From contig NZ_JAADJV010000004.1 of the NCBI RefSeq assembly GCF_011684115.1, positions 372,001 to 436,000 of the forward strand: a stretch of DNA of 64,000 bases, read 5' to 3'. The position numbers and the translations under genes were made by a program. Positions 41,526 through 54,556 of the stretch are shown one piece after another (position 1 is the stretch's first letter; every line of letters starts with the position of its first letter). The DNA is from Rahnella aceris (GTDB lineage Bacteria > Pseudomonadota > Gammaproteobacteria > Enterobacterales > Enterobacteriaceae). The notes beneath the pieces were generated by a model, which was not told the DNA's origin, made no database searches, and was given only the letters and a program-made list of their open reading frames with translations.

Positions 41526-42218
41526 ATGGTTAATCTCTGTGGCGAGAATGTGGTTAATGAAGAGGATAAGACGCTGAGCAGCCAAAGTTCCCCGGCGCCG
41601 GGACGTAAAAATGATCCGATAGGACTCAGGCAGCGCATTTTCGACAGCGCTCTGGCTGAATTCGCTGAATCCGGTCTGATGGGCGCGCGCATGGAAAATA
41701 TCGCCTCCAATGCCAGCACCACGAAACGTATGGTGGTCTACCACTATAAGACCAAAGAAGCCCTGTACATGTTGGTTCTGGAACACGTTTATCGCGGTAT
41801 TCGCCAGCACGAGCTGGAGCTGGACTTATCTTCGTTGCCACCTGCGGAAGCGATCGTCAAACTGGTAGAAGCCAGCTTCGATTTCCATGTCTCACACCCG
41901 GAATTTATCCGTATTGTATCGACAGAAAACATGCTGCGCGGCCGCTTTATCCGCCAGTCCACCAGCATCCGTGAGATCAACAAAACGGCATTAACGCTGC
42001 TGGAAGATATCCTTGAACGCGGCAAACAAAGCCATCTGTTTAAGGAAGATGCGCAGGCGCGCGACGTTCACCGCCTCATCAGCAGCCTGTGTGTGCACCA
42101 GGTCGCCAACCAATATACGTTCGGCGCTTTGTTTGAAAATCCGGATGAGGTGGATTTACAGACCGCCCATTACCGGCAGTTGGCCGTACAGGTCGCGCTG
42201 CGCTATGTGATGAAATAA
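41526..42218 (+). CDS. TetR-family transcriptional regulator
   Basis: A 230-residue TetR-type repressor. A flexible N-terminal extension of about 30 residues (rich in Ser and Pro) precedes the HTH: LRQRIFDSALAEFAESGLMG, then IASNASTTKRMVVYHYKTKEALY. The C-terminal domain is all-helical. The ATG at 41526 has no clear Shine-Dalgarno; a GTG nine codons downstream is possible. It is divergent from the dehydroshikimate dehydratase-like gene with about 110 bases between, suggesting local control and an aromatic-acid effector, though that is inference. Confidence 0.88.
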   Translation: MVNLCGENVVNEEDKTLSSQSSPAPGRKNDPIGLRQRIFDSALAEFAESGLMGARMENIASNASTTKRMVVYHYKTKEALYMLVLEHVYRGIRQHELELDLSSLPPAEAIVKLVEASFDFHVSHPEFIRIVSTENMLRGRFIRQSTSIREINKTALTLLEDILERGKQSHLFKEDAQARDVHRLISSLCVHQVANQYTFGALFENPDEVDLQTAHYRQLAVQVALRYVMK

Positions 42219-42254
42219 TTGCGCTGACCGGACGCGGGTATAAGATCGGAAAGC

Positions 42255-42281
42255 AAAAAGGCCTCGTCAGAGGCCTTTTTT
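42255..42281. terminator. Bidirectional terminator between TetR gene and phoU
   Basis: A stem AAAGGCCTC/GAGGCCTTT with a GTCA loop and T-runs on both strands lies between the convergent genes. Confidence 0.9.
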
Positions 42282-42303
42282 GTGGAGCGATGTCAGTAAA
42301 CCC

Positions 42304-43035
42304 TTATTCTTTCGGCACATCTTTACCGTCTGTCAGCAATTTATCCAGCGCATCGCCGCCCACATGACGGAAATCCTGACCTTTCACAAAGTAGAAAATG
42401 AATTCGCAAATGTTCTGGCAACGGTCACCGATACGTTCGATAGAACGGGCGCAGAACAGTGCGGTCAGCACGCTTGGAATCGTGCGTGGATCTTCCATCA
42501 TGTAGGTCATCAGCTGGCGCACAATGCCTTCATATTCCTGATCCACTTTTTTATCTTCACGGTAAATACGCACCGCTTCGTCAAGATCCATACGCGCAAA
42601 TGCATCCAGCACATCATGCAGCATCTCTACGGTATGGCGGCCCAGCGATTCCAGGCTGACCAGCAACGGCTGATGCAAATGTGAGAATTTTTCCAGCGCC
42701 GTGCGGCAGATTTTATCTGCCACGTCACCGATACGCTCGAGTTCAGAAATGGTTTTGATAATCGCCATCACCAAACGTAAATCGCTGGCGGTTGGCTGGC
42801 GCTTGGCAATGATGCGCACACAAGCTTCGTCGATCGCCACTTCCATCAGGTTAACTTTGTCATCACCTTTGATGACGCGTTGCGCCAGTTCGGCATCCTG
42901 ATTGTGCATCGCCGTGATGGCGTCAGTCAGTTGTTGCTCAACCAGGCCGCCCATCGCCAGAACCTGCGTACGGATATGTTCAAGCTCAGCATTGAACTGG
43001 CCAGAAATGTGTTTGTTTAAGTTCAGGTTGTCCAT
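42304..43035 (-). CDS. phoU: Phosphate signalling protein PhoU
   Basis: A 243-residue all-helical protein made of two PhoU repeats. It links the PstSCAB transporter to PhoR and represses the Pho regulon when phosphate is plentiful. The metal-binding motifs [12 protein letters not shown] and [15 protein letters not shown] (E/DxxxD type) are present in each repeat. It is the last gene of pstSCAB-phoU, ten bases after pstB. Confidence 0.98.
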   Translation of the reverse strand: MDNLNLNKHISGQFNAELEHIRTQVLAMGGLVEQQLTDAITAMHNQDAELAQRVIKGDDKVNLMEVAIDEACVRIIAKRQPTASDLRLVMAIIKTISELERIGDVADKICRTALEKFSHLHQPLLVSLESLGRHTVEMLHDVLDAFARMDLDEAVRIYREDKKVDQEYEGIVRQLMTYMMEDPRTIPSVLTALFCARSIERIGDRCQNICEFIFYFVKGQDFRHVGGDALDKLLTDGKDVPKE

Positions 43036-43045
43036 TCTTTGTACC

Positions 43046-43813
43046 TCAACCGTAGCGGCCAGTAATGTAATCTTCAGTCTGTTTGCGCGCTGGTGAAGTG
43101 AACAGCGAGTCAGTGTCGCTGTATTCGATCAGTTCGCCCAGATACATAAACGCAGTGCGATCTGAACAACGCGCAGCCTGCTGCATGTTGTGGGTCACGA
43201 TCACCACGGTGTAATCAGATTTTAACTCGGTGATCAGCTCTTCGATACGGCCGGTAGAAATCGGATCGAGCGCCGAGCAAGGTTCATCGAGCAGCAGAAC
43301 GTCAGGACGGATCGCAATACCACGTGCAATACACAAACGCTGTTGCTGGCCGCCGGACAGGCTGTAACCACTCTGGTGCAACTTGTCTTTAGATTCATTC
43401 CACAATGCAGCTTTGGTCAGCGCCCATTGCACACGCTCGTCCATATCCGTGCGGGACAGCTTTTCAAACAGACGGACACCAAACGCGATGTTGTCGTAAA
43501 TCGACATCGGGAATGGCGTCGGTTTCTGGAAGACCATGCCGACTTTGGCGCGCAGCAGCGCGATGTCCTGCTTATCAACCAGAATGTTTTCGCCATCAAG
43601 CAGGATTTCACCCTCAGCGTGCTGTTCCGGATACAGCTGGTACATTTTGTTAAACGTACGCAGCAGCGTGGATTTACCACAGCCTGACGGGCCGATGAAT
43701 GCCGTGACTTCGTTCTTAGCAATATCCAGGGAAATATTTTTCAGCGCGTGGAATTTGCCGTAATAAAAGTTCAGATCGCGAACCTGAATTTTGCTGTTGG
43801 ATGCGTCAGTCAT
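43046..43813 (-). CDS. pstB: Phosphate ABC transporter ATP-binding protein PstB
   Basis: The 255-residue ATPase of the high-affinity phosphate importer. Walker A is [16 protein letters not shown], the Q-loop [10 protein letters not shown], the ABC signature [16 protein letters not shown], and Walker [15 protein letters not shown]; the H-loop is [10 protein letters not shown]. It is preceded by a 92-base gap with a hairpin after pstA and followed closely by phoU. Confidence 0.99.
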   Translation of the reverse strand: MTDASNSKIQVRDLNFYYGKFHALKNISLDIAKNEVTAFIGPSGCGKSTLLRTFNKMYQLYPEQHAEGEILLDGENILVDKQDIALLRAKVGMVFQKPTPFPMSIYDNIAFGVRLFEKLSRTDMDERVQWALTKAALWNESKDKLHQSGYSLSGGQQQRLCIARGIAIRPDVLLLDEPCSALDPISTGRIEELITELKSDYTVVIVTHNMQQAARCSDRTAFMYLGELIEYSDTDSLFTSPARKQTEDYITGRYG

Positions 43814-43865
43814 TCTCAGACATCTCTCTTATTCGCGCGCCGCATGGCGACGCCGGGTAAACAGT

Positions 43866-43891
43866 GATGGCAGCCGCTATCACCTGCCATC
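43866..43891 (-). other. Intercistronic hairpin between pstA and pstB
   Basis: GATGGCAG/CTGCCATC around a ten-base loop, without a T-run. It probably affects mRNA decay or processing within the pst operon rather than termination. Confidence 0.55.
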
Positions 43892-43905
43892 GATAATAAA
43901 TTCGC

Positions 43906-44793
43906 TTATTGCTTTTTCGGGGCGAAAATCACACGCGCCAGAATGTTCAGCAGCAGCACACACACGGTAATCAGCAGTACACCCGCCCACGCCAGTTGTT
44001 GCCATTCGCCAAACGGACTCATCGCAAACTTAAAGATGGTGACCGGCAGGTTAGCAATCGGCTGCATCATGTCGGTGCTCCAGAACTGGTTGGAGAGCGA
44101 CGTAAACAACAGCGGCGCGGTTTCACCGGCAATACGGGCAATCGCCAGCAGGATCCCGGTGATAATGCCGGAAACTGAGGCTTTCAGTGTGATGGCCGAA
44201 ATCATTTTCCACTTCGGCGTACCCAGTGCGTAAGCCGCTTCACGCAGGCTGTCCGGCACCAGTTTCAGCATGTTTTCCGTGGTACGGATAACAATCGGGA
44301 TCTGTAACAATGCCAGTGCAAGCACGCCCGCCCAGCCGGAGAAGTGTCCCATTTTTGCCACCATAATGGTGTACACAAACAAGCCCACAACGATGGATGG
44401 TGCGGAAAGCAGAATGTCGTTAATGAAACGAATGAATTCAGCCAGCCAGGATTTACGTCCATATTCGGCCAGATAAATCCCCGCCATCACGCCCAATGGC
44501 GTACCGATGACCGTTGCCCACAGAATCAATAATCCGCTGCCTGCAATGGCGTTAGCCAGACCGCCGCCTGCCGTATTCGGAGGCGGGGTATTTTCTGTGA
44601 ACAGCGCCAGCGACATCCCGTCAACACCTTTAACGATCGTGGTGAACAAGATCCACACCAGCCAGAACAGACCAAACGCCATGGTCAGCATGGAGACCAT
44701 CAGCGCCAGACGGTTCTTCTGACGGCGCCACGCCTGACGTTTGCGACGCGATTCCAGTAATGCAGTATTACTTTGCATTTCGAGTGTCGTCAT
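43906..44793 (-). CDS. pstA: Phosphate ABC transporter permease PstA
   Basis: A 295-residue inner-membrane permease with a cytoplasmic N-terminus and about six helices. The coupling-helix region [23 protein letters not shown] identifies the binding-protein-dependent permease family. It pairs with PstC, whose gene ends one base upstream, and transfers phosphate released by PstS across the inner membrane. Confidence 0.98.
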   Translation of the reverse strand: MTTLEMQSNTALLESRRKRQAWRRQKNRLALMVSMLTMAFGLFWLVWILFTTIVKGVDGMSLALFTENTPPPNTAGGGLANAIAGSGLLILWATVIGTPLGVMAGIYLAEYGRKSWLAEFIRFINDILLSAPSIVVGLFVYTIMVAKMGHFSGWAGVLALALLQIPIVIRTTENMLKLVPDSLREAAYALGTPKWKMISAITLKASVSGIITGILLAIARIAGETAPLLFTSLSNQFWSTDMMQPIANLPVTIFKFAMSPFGEWQQLAWAGVLLITVCVLLLNILARVIFAPKKQ

Positions 44794-44794
44794 C

Positions 44795-45751
44795 TTAACG
44801 GCCCTCTTTCTTAGCCAGACGCAGGATCATCATTTTCGACAGCGCCAAAACAATAAAGGTGATGACAAACAGGATCAGACCCAGTTCCATCAGTGCAGAC
44901 GTATGCAGCCCGGCTTCTGCTTCGGCGAATTCGTTCGCCAGTGCAGAGGTAATGCTGTTGCCCGGCGCGTACAGCGATGCGCTATCGAGCTGGTAGGTGT
45001 TACCGATAATGAAGGTCACCGCCATGGTTTCGCCAAGTGCGCGCCCCAGACCTAACATCACGCCGCCGATCACACCATTTTTGGTGAACGGCAGCACGAT
45101 GCGCCAGATCACTTCCCACGTAGTGCAACCAATGCCGTAAGCAGATTCTTTCATCATCACCGGCGTTTGCTCGAACACGTCACGCATGACGGAAGCTATG
45201 TACGGGATGATCATAATGGCGAGGATGACGCCTGCTGCCAGAATACCGATACCAAAACCCGGACCGGCGAACAGGGCACCAACAATCGGGATACCGGAAA
45301 GTACATCGCCCAACGGCGTCTGAAAATACTGCGCAAACAGCGGGGCGAAAACGAACAGCCCCCACATGCCATAAACAATACTGGGGATCGCCGCCAGCAG
45401 TTCAATAGCAATCCCCAGCGGGCGTTTCATCCAGTTCGGCGCCAGCTCGGTAAGGAATAATGCGATACCAAAGCTGACGGGAACAGCAATCAGCAGGGCA
45501 ATAATGGAGGTCACGACCGTGCCGTAAATCGGCACCAGTGCGCCAAATTGCTGGTTCGGTGCATCCCAGGTTTTCGTCCACAGGAAGGACAATCCGAACT
45601 TTTCAATGCTCGGCAGGGAAGCAATAAACAGCGAGACGATAATGCCGCCCAACATAAATAGCACAATCAGCGCTGCCAGTTTAACCAGCGCGCCGAAGAT
45701 GATGTCACCGTTTTTGCTGGGTGCCTTGATAGCCGGCTTGTATTCAGCCAT
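44795..45751 (-). CDS. pstC: Phosphate ABC transporter permease PstC
   Basis: The second permease subunit, 318 residues with about six helices. The coupling-loop motif is [21 protein letters not shown], and [18 protein letters not shown] is a conserved helix. It lies 94 bases downstream of pstS, with an inverted repeat in between, and is nearly contiguous with pstA. Confidence 0.98.
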   Translation of the reverse strand: MAEYKPAIKAPSKNGDIIFGALVKLAALIVLFMLGGIIVSLFIASLPSIEKFGLSFLWTKTWDAPNQQFGALVPIYGTVVTSIIALLIAVPVSFGIALFLTELAPNWMKRPLGIAIELLAAIPSIVYGMWGLFVFAPLFAQYFQTPLGDVLSGIPIVGALFAGPGFGIGILAAGVILAIMIIPYIASVMRDVFEQTPVMMKESAYGIGCTTWEVIWRIVLPFTKNGVIGGVMLGLGRALGETMAVTFIIGNTYQLDSASLYAPGNSITSALANEFAEAEAGLHTSALMELGLILFVITFIVLALSKMMILRLAKKEGR

Positions 45752-45778
45752 ACCACTCTCTTTTAATTCAGATTTAAT

Positions 45779-45800
45779 TCCCTCCCCGGCCGGAGAGGGA
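45779..45800 (-). other. Intercistronic inverted repeat between pstS and pstC
   Basis: A 22-base near-perfect palindrome (TCCCTC...GAGGGA with a CCGG/CCGG core and one mismatch pair). It has no T-run, and probably shields the abundant pstS message from 3' exonucleases or partly attenuates the downstream genes. Confidence 0.65.
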
Positions 45801-45845
45801 ATGAAGCAGAAGACTTGTACTCTATATCAGACCCGAGGTCAGATC

Positions 45846-46886
45846 CTAGTAAAGTGCTTTACCGCTGCTGTCTTTGATGTTGGTTTTCCAGGCTGCGCGG
45901 ATCTGTTCTACAACAGAAGCTGGCAGTGCGGCGTAATCCAAATCAGTCGTCAGTTTGTTACCGTTTTTGTAAGCCCAGTCGAAGAACTTCAGCACTTCGG
46001 TACCCTTCGCTGCATCTTGCTGGTCTTTGTAAATCAGGATGAAGGTGGTGGAGCTGATTGGCCACGCATTATCACCTTTCTGATTGGTCAGGTCCTGAGC
46101 GAAGGTTTTGCTCCAGTCTGCGCCTTTAGCGGCTGCACTGAAGGATTCTTCTGTCGGGCTGATGGCTTTGCCGTCTGCATCTACCAGCTTGGTGTAAGCC
46201 AGGTTGTTTTGCTTGGCGTAAGCATATTCTACGTAACCGATTGAACCTGGCAGACGCTGTACGAATGCGGCCACGCCGTCGTTGCCCTTGCCGCCGAGAC
46301 CCGTTGGCCAGTTAACAGTAGAACCTGCACCGATTTTGTCTTTCCACTCGCTGTTCACTTTTGCCAGGTAGCTGGTGAATACGAAGGAAGTACCGGAACC
46401 GTCAGCACGGCGAACCACCGCGATGTTAGTGTCTGGCAGTTTCACGCCCGGGTTCAGCTTGGTGATCGCCGTATCGTTCCACTTTTTGATTTTACCGAGG
46501 TAAATATCACCCAGCGTTGCGCCATCCAGTGTCAACTGACCGGATTTGATGCCCGGGATGTTAACAGCCAGTACCACGCCGCCGATTACAGTAGGAAACT
46601 GGAACAGACCGTTTTTATTCAGATCTTCTTCTTTCATCGGTGCATCAGATGCCCCGAAATCAACGGTTTTAGCGATGATTTGTTTCACGCCGCCGGAAGA
46701 ACCGATGCCCTGATAGTTAACCTGAGTACCGGTTGCTTTCTGGTATGCATCAGCCCACTTAGCATAGACAGGGGCTGGGAAGGTACCGCCAGCGCCAGTC
46801 AGGTTAGCGGCAGCGAAAGCAGACATTGCTGTGAGGGAGAAAGTCGCTGCTACAAGACCGGCGACGGTGTTACGCATCAATTTCAT
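45846..46886 (-). CDS. pstS: Periplasmic phosphate-binding protein PstS
   Basis: The 346-residue phosphate receptor of the Pst importer. The signal peptide [20 protein letters not shown]... ends with cleavage after AFA (residue 25). The mature protein begins [28 protein letters not shown] and [13 protein letters not shown] carry the phosphate-contacting residues. Two Pho boxes upstream imply PhoB induction under phosphate limitation. It is the first gene of pstSCAB-phoU. Confidence 0.99.
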   Translation of the reverse strand: MKLMRNTVAGLVAATFSLTAMSAFAAANLTGAGGTFPAPVYAKWADAYQKATGTQVNYQGIGSSGGVKQIIAKTVDFGASDAPMKEEDLNKNGLFQFPTVIGGVVLAVNIPGIKSGQLTLDGATLGDIYLGKIKKWNDTAITKLNPGVKLPDTNIAVVRRADGSGTSFVFTSYLAKVNSEWKDKIGAGSTVNWPTGLGGKGNDGVAAFVQRLPGSIGYVEYAYAKQNNLAYTKLVDADGKAISPTEESFSAAAKGADWSKTFAQDLTNQKGDNAWPISSTTFILIYKDQQDAAKGTEVLKFFDWAYKNGNKLTTDLDYAALPASVVEQIRAAWKTNIKDSSGKALY

Positions 46887-46961
46887 GTTCCACTCCTGGT
46901 GGTTTTAAACTTCCCGACTGATGTCGACGTTAATTAAAGTGTTTGGCACAGGAGGAAAATA

Positions 46962-46979
46962 GGACAGTTTAGTGACAGT
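46962..46979 (-). promoter_or_regulatory. Pho box (proximal) upstream of pstS
   Basis: On the minus strand ACTGTCACTAAACTGTCC has the two CTGTCA-type repeats 11 bases apart that PhoB recognises. Confidence 0.85.
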
Positions 46980-46993
46980 AAAATGTACGTTAT

Positions 46994-47011
46994 ATGACAG
47001 TTTTATGACAC
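46994..47011 (-). promoter_or_regulatory. Pho box (distal) upstream of pstS
   Basis: On the minus strand GTGTCATAAAACTGTCAT closely matches the E. coli Pho-box consensus. The two boxes begin 32 bases apart. Confidence 0.88.
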
Positions 47012-47056
47012 TGGTCACAATTCGAACCATACGGGCAAAATGCGGGAGTTTTAAGC

Positions 47057-47081
47057 AGAAAAAGCCGGTTATTACACCGGC
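47057..47081 (-). terminator. Rho-independent terminator of rluF
   Basis: On the minus strand GCCGGT/ACCGGC with a six-base loop is followed by TTTTT, about 22 bases past the rluF stop. Confidence 0.82.
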
Positions 47082-47102
47082 GGATAATGAAAAGCGGGTA
47101 AA

Positions 47103-47975
47103 TTAACGCCCCTTCTTCTTACGGCCAGGCTGGGCAAAACGCTTGCGGGATGCGGAATTCACTTCAGGTTTTTCACTGTTTTTCGTTTTAGTGACAGCCG
47201 GTTTTTTAGCCTGAGCAGGTTTTGATGGCACTTTTTTCGCCGGTTTGTCTTCAGACGAAGAGTTTTCAATCAGCTTAAACAATTCGATCAGTTCATCATC
47301 GGTCAGATCACGCCATTCGCCCAGCGGTAATCCTTTCAGATTGATGTTCATAATCCGCACACGTTCAAGCTTAGTGACGTCGAAACCAAAATGCTTAGTC
47401 ATGCGGCGGATCTGTCGGTTAAGTCCCTGCACCAGCGTAATGCGAAACACCATCGGTGCTTCTTTCTTCACTTTGCATTTCTTGGTCACGGTGCCGAGCA
47501 TCGGCACACCCGCGCCCATACCGGCAATAAACTCGTCCGTGATCGGTTTATTGACAGTCACGATATATTCTTTTTCGTGGTCGTTACCGGCACGCAGGAT
47601 TTTATTGACCAGATCACCGTGATTGGTCAGTAAAATCAGGCCCTGCGAATCTTTGTCCAGACGGCCAATCGGGAAGACGCGTTTGCTGTGGTTAACGAAA
47701 TCGCGGATGTTGTCCCGCTCCCCCTCTTCCATCGTGGTGATAATGCCTACGGGCTTGTTCAGCGCAATAAGCACCAGATCTTCTTCATCACGCGGCTCAA
47801 TAATCTGACCATTCACTTTCACCACATCGCCGGCAAACACCTGAGCACCCACCGCAGCACGCCTGCCGTTGATAAAAACATTTCCCTGTTCGATGTAACG
47901 ATCAGCATCGCGGCGCGAGCAGATGCCGCTCTCGCTAATGTATTTGTTGAGACGAATGGAGGAGTTGGTCAGCAT
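47103..47975 (-). CDS. rluF: 23S rRNA pseudouridine synthase RluF
   Basis: A 290-residue RsuA-family enzyme that makes pseudouridine 2604 in 23S rRNA (and, in E. coli, position 35 of tRNA-Tyr). An N-terminal S4 RNA-binding domain ([21 protein letters not shown]) is followed by the catalytic block [18 protein letters not shown] with the essential Asp. [15 protein letters not shown] is a further family motif. The lysine-rich C-terminal tail ([14 protein letters not shown]...GRKKKGR) is typical of RluF. Confidence 0.97.
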   Translation of the reverse strand: MLTNSSIRLNKYISESGICSRRDADRYIEQGNVFINGRRAAVGAQVFAGDVVKVNGQIIEPRDEEDLVLIALNKPVGIITTMEEGERDNIRDFVNHSKRVFPIGRLDKDSQGLILLTNHGDLVNKILRAGNDHEKEYIVTVNKPITDEFIAGMGAGVPMLGTVTKKCKVKKEAPMVFRITLVQGLNRQIRRMTKHFGFDVTKLERVRIMNINLKGLPLGEWRDLTDDELIELFKLIENSSSEDKPAKKVPSKPAQAKKPAVTKTKNSEKPEVNSASRKRFAQPGRKKKGR

Positions 47976-48097
47976 TCAGCGGGGTACCTTCAGAAAAACG
48001 CGAACTATACCTTATCCGGGGCGGGTTACGAAGCCTGAGAGAAGAGAATCGTGACCGGCTGCTGACAAAGAGAGAGCCGGAGAACAACATTCTGGAA

Positions 48098-48123
48098 AGA
48101 GAAAAGCGCCCCGGGAGGCGCTT
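48098..48123 (-). terminator. Rho-independent terminator of glmUS
   Basis: On the minus strand AAGCGCC/GGCGCTT with a six-base loop is followed by TTCTCTTTCC, about 30 bases past the glmS stop. Confidence 0.75.
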
Positions 48124-48152
48124 AGAGATAACATGGCTGAAACCGGACAGTC

Positions 48153-49982
48153 TTATTCGACAGTCACAGACTTCGCCAGATTACGTGGCTGGTCAACATC
48201 GGTGCCTTTAATCAGCGCAACGTAGTAGGACAGCAACTGGAGCGGTACGGTGTAGAAAATCGGAGCGACGATTTCTTCAACGTGAGGCAGCTGAATAATC
48301 TTCATACCGTCACTGTCGACAAAACCCGCGTCCTGATCGGCGAAGACATACAGTAAACCGCCACGTGCACGCACTTCTTCGATATTCGACTTCAGTTTTT
48401 CCAGCAATTCGTTATTGGGCGCAACCACAATCACCGGCATATCCGCATCAATCAGCGCCAGCGGGCCATGTTTCAGCTCGCCTGCCGCATAGGCTTCAGC
48501 GTGGATATACGAAATCTCTTTCAGCTTCAGCGCACCTTCCATCGCGATCGGATATTGATCGCCACGGCCAAGGAACAGGGCGTGATGTTTATCAGAGAAA
48601 CCTTCAGCCAGTGTTTCGATAGTCTTATCCAGCGACAGCATTTGTTCGATGCGCGCAGGCAACGCCTGAAGCGCGTGAACAATGTCGTGCTCAACTTGCG
48701 GACTCATCCCTTTCAGGCGGCCCATACGCGCCACCAGCATCAGCAGAACGGTCAGCTGCGTGGTGAAAGCTTTGGTTGAGGCCACACCGATTTCGGTGCC
48801 CGCTTTGGTCATCAGCGCCAGATCGGATTCACGCACCAGAGAAGAACCAGCCACGTTGCATACTGCCAGCGAACCAAGATAACCCAGCTCTTTCGACAGA
48901 CGCAGCGCTGCCAGCGTATCAGCCGTTTCACCCGACTGAGACAGCGTGATGATCAGGCTGCCCGGACGAACAGCAGATTTGCGATAGCGGAATTCCGAAG
49001 CGATCTCGACATCACAAGGCATGCCAGCCAGTGACTCAAACCAGTAACGCGCCACCATCCCGGAGTTATATGACGTACCGCAGGCGATAATCTGCACGTG
49101 CTGAACACGGGACAGAATTTCGTCCGCTTTTTCGCCCAGCTCGCTCAGATTCACTTCGCCGTGGCTGAAACGGCCTTCCAGGGTGTTTTTAATGGCCAGC
49201 GGCTGTTCGTAGATTTCTTTTTGCATGTAGTGGCGGTAAACGCCTTTATCACCGGCGTCGTACTGCACTTTGGATTCGATTTCTTCACGCTCAACGGCAT
49301 AACCATTTTTGTCATATACGCTGACGGAACGGCGCTTAACTTCAGCAACATCGCCTTCTTCCAGGAACAGGAAGCGGCGGGTCACAGGTAACAGCGCCAG
49401 CTGATCGGAGGCAATGAAGTTTTCACCCACACCACGACCAATCACCAGCGGGCTGCCGGAACGGGCGGCGACCAGAACAGACGGATCGCGGCGATCCATC
49501 ACCACCGTGCCGTAGGCACCACGCAGTTGCGGGATAACGCGCTGGACCACTTCGAGCAGCGTACCGCCCTGGAGTTGTTCCCAATGCACCAGATGCGCGA
49601 TCACTTCGGTATCTGTTTCAGAATCAAAACGGTAGCCGCGTTCAATCAACAATTCACGCAGAGGTTCGTGGTTTTCGATAATGCCGTTATGCACCACAGC
49701 AATGTAATCAGACACATGCGGGTGAGCATTCGCTTCAGAAGGTTCGCCATGGGTTGCCCATCGCGTGTGAGCAATACCGGTGCCACCATGCAAAGGATGT
49801 TCATCGAGTGCATCAGCCAGCATCTGGACTTTACCCAGACGACGCAAGCGCCCCATTTTCCCGTCAGCATCAATGACAGCCAGACCGGCTGAGTCATAAC
49901 CGCGGTATTCGAGACGGCGTAAACCTTCCAACAGAATTTCAGCAATATCGCGTTGCGCTACTGCGCCTACAATTCCACACAT
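48153..49982 (-). CDS. glmS: Glutamine--fructose-6-phosphate aminotransferase
   Basis: This 609-residue enzyme makes glucosamine 6-phosphate from fructose 6-phosphate and glutamine, the entry to peptidoglycan and LPS amino-sugar synthesis. The N-terminal glutaminase domain starts [12 protein letters not shown] with nucleophile Cys2. Two SIS isomerase domains follow ([29 protein letters not shown]), and the conserved C-terminus is [10 protein letters not shown]. It is 130 bases after glmU. In enterobacteria the glmS message is controlled post-transcriptionally by the sRNA GlmZ. Confidence 0.99.
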   Translation of the reverse strand: MCGIVGAVAQRDIAEILLEGLRRLEYRGYDSAGLAVIDADGKMGRLRRLGKVQMLADALDEHPLHGGTGIAHTRWATHGEPSEANAHPHVSDYIAVVHNGIIENHEPLRELLIERGYRFDSETDTEVIAHLVHWEQLQGGTLLEVVQRVIPQLRGAYGTVVMDRRDPSVLVAARSGSPLVIGRGVGENFIASDQLALLPVTRRFLFLEEGDVAEVKRRSVSVYDKNGYAVEREEIESKVQYDAGDKGVYRHYMQKEIYEQPLAIKNTLEGRFSHGEVNLSELGEKADEILSRVQHVQIIACGTSYNSGMVARYWFESLAGMPCDVEIASEFRYRKSAVRPGSLIITLSQSGETADTLAALRLSKELGYLGSLAVCNVAGSSLVRESDLALMTKAGTEIGVASTKAFTTQLTVLLMLVARMGRLKGMSPQVEHDIVHALQALPARIEQMLSLDKTIETLAEGFSDKHHALFLGRGDQYPIAMEGALKLKEISYIHAEAYAAGELKHGPLALIDADMPVIVVAPNNELLEKLKSNIEEVRARGGLLYVFADQDAGFVDSDGMKIIQLPHVEEIVAPIFYTVPLQLLSYYVALIKGTDVDQPRNLAKSVTVE

Positions 49983-50114
49983 CAGTTTTATTCCTATTGA
50001 AGGTCTTTTCGGGACCTTTTTTGATGCCTGACCTGATTTATCCGCAAGCCCCGTTTTCCGGTGTACTTGCGGTTCCCCGAGCCTTGTAGAGAGTTGGGGA
50101 TTATTATGAACAGC

Positions 50115-51485
50115 TTATTTTTTCTTCACCGGTTTCTGCCAGTCAGGTTTATGCACCTGCGGCACCCGGCTTAACAGTAAACCATTGTCCGGCACGTCGC
50201 GCGTGACCGTTGTACCGGCGGCGATCGTCACGTTATTACCCACAGTGACTGGCGCTACCAGCTGAGAATCTGACCCCACAAAGACATCGTTACCGATGAT
50301 GGTCTTATGCTTGTTTACGCCGTCGTAGTTGCAGGTGATGGTACCCGCGCCGATGTTAACGTTATCCCCAATATCAGCATCACCAAGGTAGGAGAGATGA
50401 CCAGCTTTAGAGCCTTTGCCGAGACGCGCTTTTTTGATTTCGACGAAATTGCCGACATGCGCGCCTTCAGCCAGTTCAGCGCCGGGGCGCAGACGGGCGA
50501 AAGGCCCGACCGTACAACCGCTTTCCAGCACCGCATCTTCGAACACGCTGTAAGGACTGACTTCACAGTCATCGCCAATCACGCAATTTTTCAGCACGCA
50601 GCCCGCACCGATTTTGACGCGGTCACCCAGTTTCACGTGACCTTCGATAATGACATTGGTGTCGATCAGTACATCGATGCCGTGAGACAGTTCACCGCGC
50701 AGATCAAACCGCGCTGGGTCCATCAGCATCACGCCTTCGAGCAACAGACGCTCTGCCTGTTCACTCTGATATACGCGCTCAAGACGGGAAAGTTGCAGGC
50801 GGTTATTCACACCATCCACTTCGCTGTTTCGCGCCGGATGAACGGTGGCGATCAGATGTCCTTCCGCATGCGCCATCGCAATAATATCGGTGATGTAGTA
50901 TTCACCCTGCGCGTTGTTGTTATTCAGTTGACCGAGCCAGCGTTTGAATGACGCGCCGTTAGCGACCAGGATACCGGTGTTAATTTCCTGAATTTTCAGC
51001 TGTTCTTCGCTGGCATCTTTCTGCTCAATAATGCCGGTAACAATGCCATTCTCACGAACGATACGGCCATAACCGGTCGGGTCATCCAGCACGACGGTCA
51101 GTAAACCAATGCCGCCATCGGGCTTGGCTTTGAGTAATTCGTTCAGGGTGTCGACGGAAATCAGCGGAACATCGCCGTACAGCATCAGCACATCTTCATC
51201 ATCGGCAAAGAACGGCGCCGCCTGCTGCATCGCATGACCGGTCCCCAGTTGCTCTGCCTGCAATACCCAGTTCAGATCACTGCCTGCCAGATTTTTCTTC
51301 AGTAAATCGCCACCGTGGCCATAGACCAGATGCACGTTCCGGGCACCCACTTGCGTGGCCGCATCAATGACGTGCTGAACCATTGGCTTGCCAGCCAATG
51401 GGTGAAGAACTTTCGGAAGGTTGGAGTACATGCGTGTCCCCTTGCCCGCGGCAAGGATCACCACACTCAGTGCGCTGTTCGACAT
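50115..51485 (-). CDS. glmU: Bifunctional UDP-N-acetylglucosamine pyrophosphorylase / glucosamine-1-phosphate N-acetyltransferase
   Basis: The 456-residue enzyme performs the last two steps of UDP-GlcNAc synthesis. The N-terminal uridylyltransferase domain (about 1-230) starts with [20 protein letters not shown]. The C-terminal left-handed beta-helix (about 250-456) has hexapeptide repeats such as [16 protein letters not shown] and [22 protein letters not shown]. It is upstream of glmS in the usual glmUS operon. Confidence 0.99.
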   Translation of the reverse strand: MSNSALSVVILAAGKGTRMYSNLPKVLHPLAGKPMVQHVIDAATQVGARNVHLVYGHGGDLLKKNLAGSDLNWVLQAEQLGTGHAMQQAAPFFADDEDVLMLYGDVPLISVDTLNELLKAKPDGGIGLLTVVLDDPTGYGRIVRENGIVTGIIEQKDASEEQLKIQEINTGILVANGASFKRWLGQLNNNNAQGEYYITDIIAMAHAEGHLIATVHPARNSEVDGVNNRLQLSRLERVYQSEQAERLLLEGVMLMDPARFDLRGELSHGIDVLIDTNVIIEGHVKLGDRVKIGAGCVLKNCVIGDDCEVSPYSVFEDAVLESGCTVGPFARLRPGAELAEGAHVGNFVEIKKARLGKGSKAGHLSYLGDADIGDNVNIGAGTITCNYDGVNKHKTIIGNDVFVGSDSQLVAPVTVGNNVTIAAGTTVTRDVPDNGLLLSRVPQVHKPDWQKPVKKK

Positions 51486-51711
51486 AGGTAACCTGACAAA
51501 TCCAATTTGAGTGACAAAAGTAACCCGTTCAGTGCGCGGATTACTACATATTTCGCTTCAAAAACCGCCCGCAGGCCGCAGCCTGCAAGGGTTGTATGCT
51601 GTATAGACTACACCAAAAAAACTGAGGGTAAAGTGTCGGTTAATCACCCAAGTATTCCATTAAAAGCGAAAATTAGCCTTGGGAAAAACACTGAAAATGC
51701 ACTTTATTAAA

Positions 51712-51742
51712 AGCAAAAAAAAAGCGACCCGAAGGTCGCTTT
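51712..51742 (-). terminator. Rho-independent terminator of the atp operon
   Basis: On the minus strand AGCGACC/GGTCGCT with a TTCG loop is followed by a long T-run, 15 bases past the atpC stop. Confidence 0.92.
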
Positions 51743-51756
51743 TCTAACTGATGTTG

Positions 51757-52179
51757 TTACATCGCTTTTCTGGTCAGTTCGATAACGCGAAGTTTCGCGA
51801 TCGCCTTAGCCAGTTCCGCTGACGCCTGAGCGTAATCAACGTCGCCGTGAGAACCACTAATGTGTTCTTCCGCTTTGCGCTTAGCTTCAAGCGCGCGCGC
51901 TTCGTCGAGGTCTTGCCCACGGATTGCAGTATCAGCCAACACGGTCGTTGCATTCGGTTGCACCTCAAGGATGCCACCGGAAAGATAGATATACTCTTCT
52001 TCACCGTGTTCTTTAACAATGCGCACCATGCCAGGCTTGATGGCGGTGAGCAGCGGAGCATGCCCCGGGAAAATACCCAGTTCGCCTTCGCTACCCGTCA
52101 CCTGGATCTTTTGTACCATGCCGGTAAACATACGTTTTTCCGCACTAACAACATCCAGATGGTAAGCTTTTTCAGCCAT
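51757..52179 (-). CDS. atpC: ATP synthase F1 epsilon subunit
   Basis: A 140-residue stalk subunit that couples rotation and inhibits ATP hydrolysis. The start is taken at [18 protein letters not shown], five codons inside the longest frame, to match the family. An N-terminal beta-sandwich ([19 protein letters not shown]) is followed by a C-terminal helical hairpin. It is the last gene of the operon. Confidence 0.97.
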   Translation of the reverse strand: MAEKAYHLDVVSAEKRMFTGMVQKIQVTGSEGELGIFPGHAPLLTAIKPGMVRIVKEHGEEEYIYLSGGILEVQPNATTVLADTAIRGQDLDEARALEAKRKAEEHISGSHGDVDYAQASAELAKAIAKLRVIELTRKAM

Positions 52180-52206
52180 GTCATCCTCTCTCACAACAAG
52201 CTAGCG

Positions 52207-53616
<1,410 letters not shown>

Positions 53617-53621
53617 CTAGC

Positions 53622-54485
53622 TTAAACCGCGGAGGCTCCCCCGACGATCTCGGTGAGTTCCTGAGTGATGCTGGCCTGACGAGCTTTGTTGTATACCAAC
53701 TGCAGCTCTTTGATCAGGCTGCCGCCGTTATCGGTTGCGGCTTTCATCGCTACCATTCGCGCGGCCTGTTCGCTGGCCAGGTTTTCTACGACGCCCTGAT
53801 AAACCTGGGACTCCACATAGCGACGCAGGAGAGTATCCAACAGTGCTTTAGGGTCCGGCTCATACAGGTAATCCCAGGATTTTTTCGCCAGTTCGCCGTC
53901 TTCTGCTGGTGGCAGAGGCAACAACTGAACGATACGTGGTTCCTGAGACATGGTATTGACGAATTTATTGCTAACAACGCATAACTTGTCTAAACGACCT
54001 TCGTCGAAAGCCTGCAACATCACTTTCACCGGCCCGATCAGTTCTGACAGGGAAGGGTTATCCCCCATGCCAGTCACCTGAGCAACAACGTTGCCCCCAA
54101 CGGAGCCGAAGAAAGAGGCTGCTTTGGAACCGATCAGTGCGAGATCAACTTCAACACCTTTTTCGGACCAGCCTTTCATCTCTGACAGCAGTTTTTTGAA
54201 CAGGTTAATGTTCAGACCACCACAAAGACCACGGTCGGTAGACACCACCAGATACCCGACACGCTTAATTTCACGCTCATCCAGATACGGGTGCTTGTAT
54301 TCCAGATTACCAAGCGCAAGGTGACCAATCACTTCACGAATGGTTTCTGCATAAGGACGGCTGGCCGCCATGCGATCCTGCGTTTTACGCATTTTGGAGG
54401 CGGCGACCATTTCCATCGCTTTAGTGATCTTTTGCGTGTTTTGCACGCTGCTGATCTTACTACGTATCTCTTTTCCGCCGGCCAT
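53622..54485 (-). CDS. atpG: ATP synthase F1 gamma subunit
   Basis: The 287-residue central rotor shaft. The N-terminal coiled-coil helix starts [20 protein letters not shown] and the C-terminal helix includes [22 protein letters not shown], the gamma-subunit signature. It lies between atpA and atpD as in E. coli. Confidence 0.99.
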   Translation of the reverse strand: MAGGKEIRSKISSVQNTQKITKAMEMVAASKMRKTQDRMAASRPYAETIREVIGHLALGNLEYKHPYLDEREIKRVGYLVVSTDRGLCGGLNINLFKKLLSEMKGWSEKGVEVDLALIGSKAASFFGSVGGNVVAQVTGMGDNPSLSELIGPVKVMLQAFDEGRLDKLCVVSNKFVNTMSQEPRIVQLLPLPPAEDGELAKKSWDYLYEPDPKALLDTLLRRYVESQVYQGVVENLASEQAARMVAMKAATDNGGSLIKELQLVYNKARQASITQELTEIVGGASAV

Positions 54486-54556
54486 CTCTGCTTCTCCTCA
54501 TTACCAAACGGCCTGCTGCTTATCTGCCAGAGGCAGGGCAGCAAGGCCGCGAGGTG

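Noticed and set aside
51507..51710. 67-codon plus-strand frame between glmU and atpC
   Set aside because: No ribosome site, no family resemblance, and it runs through the glmU promoter region and into A-rich sequence before the atp terminator.
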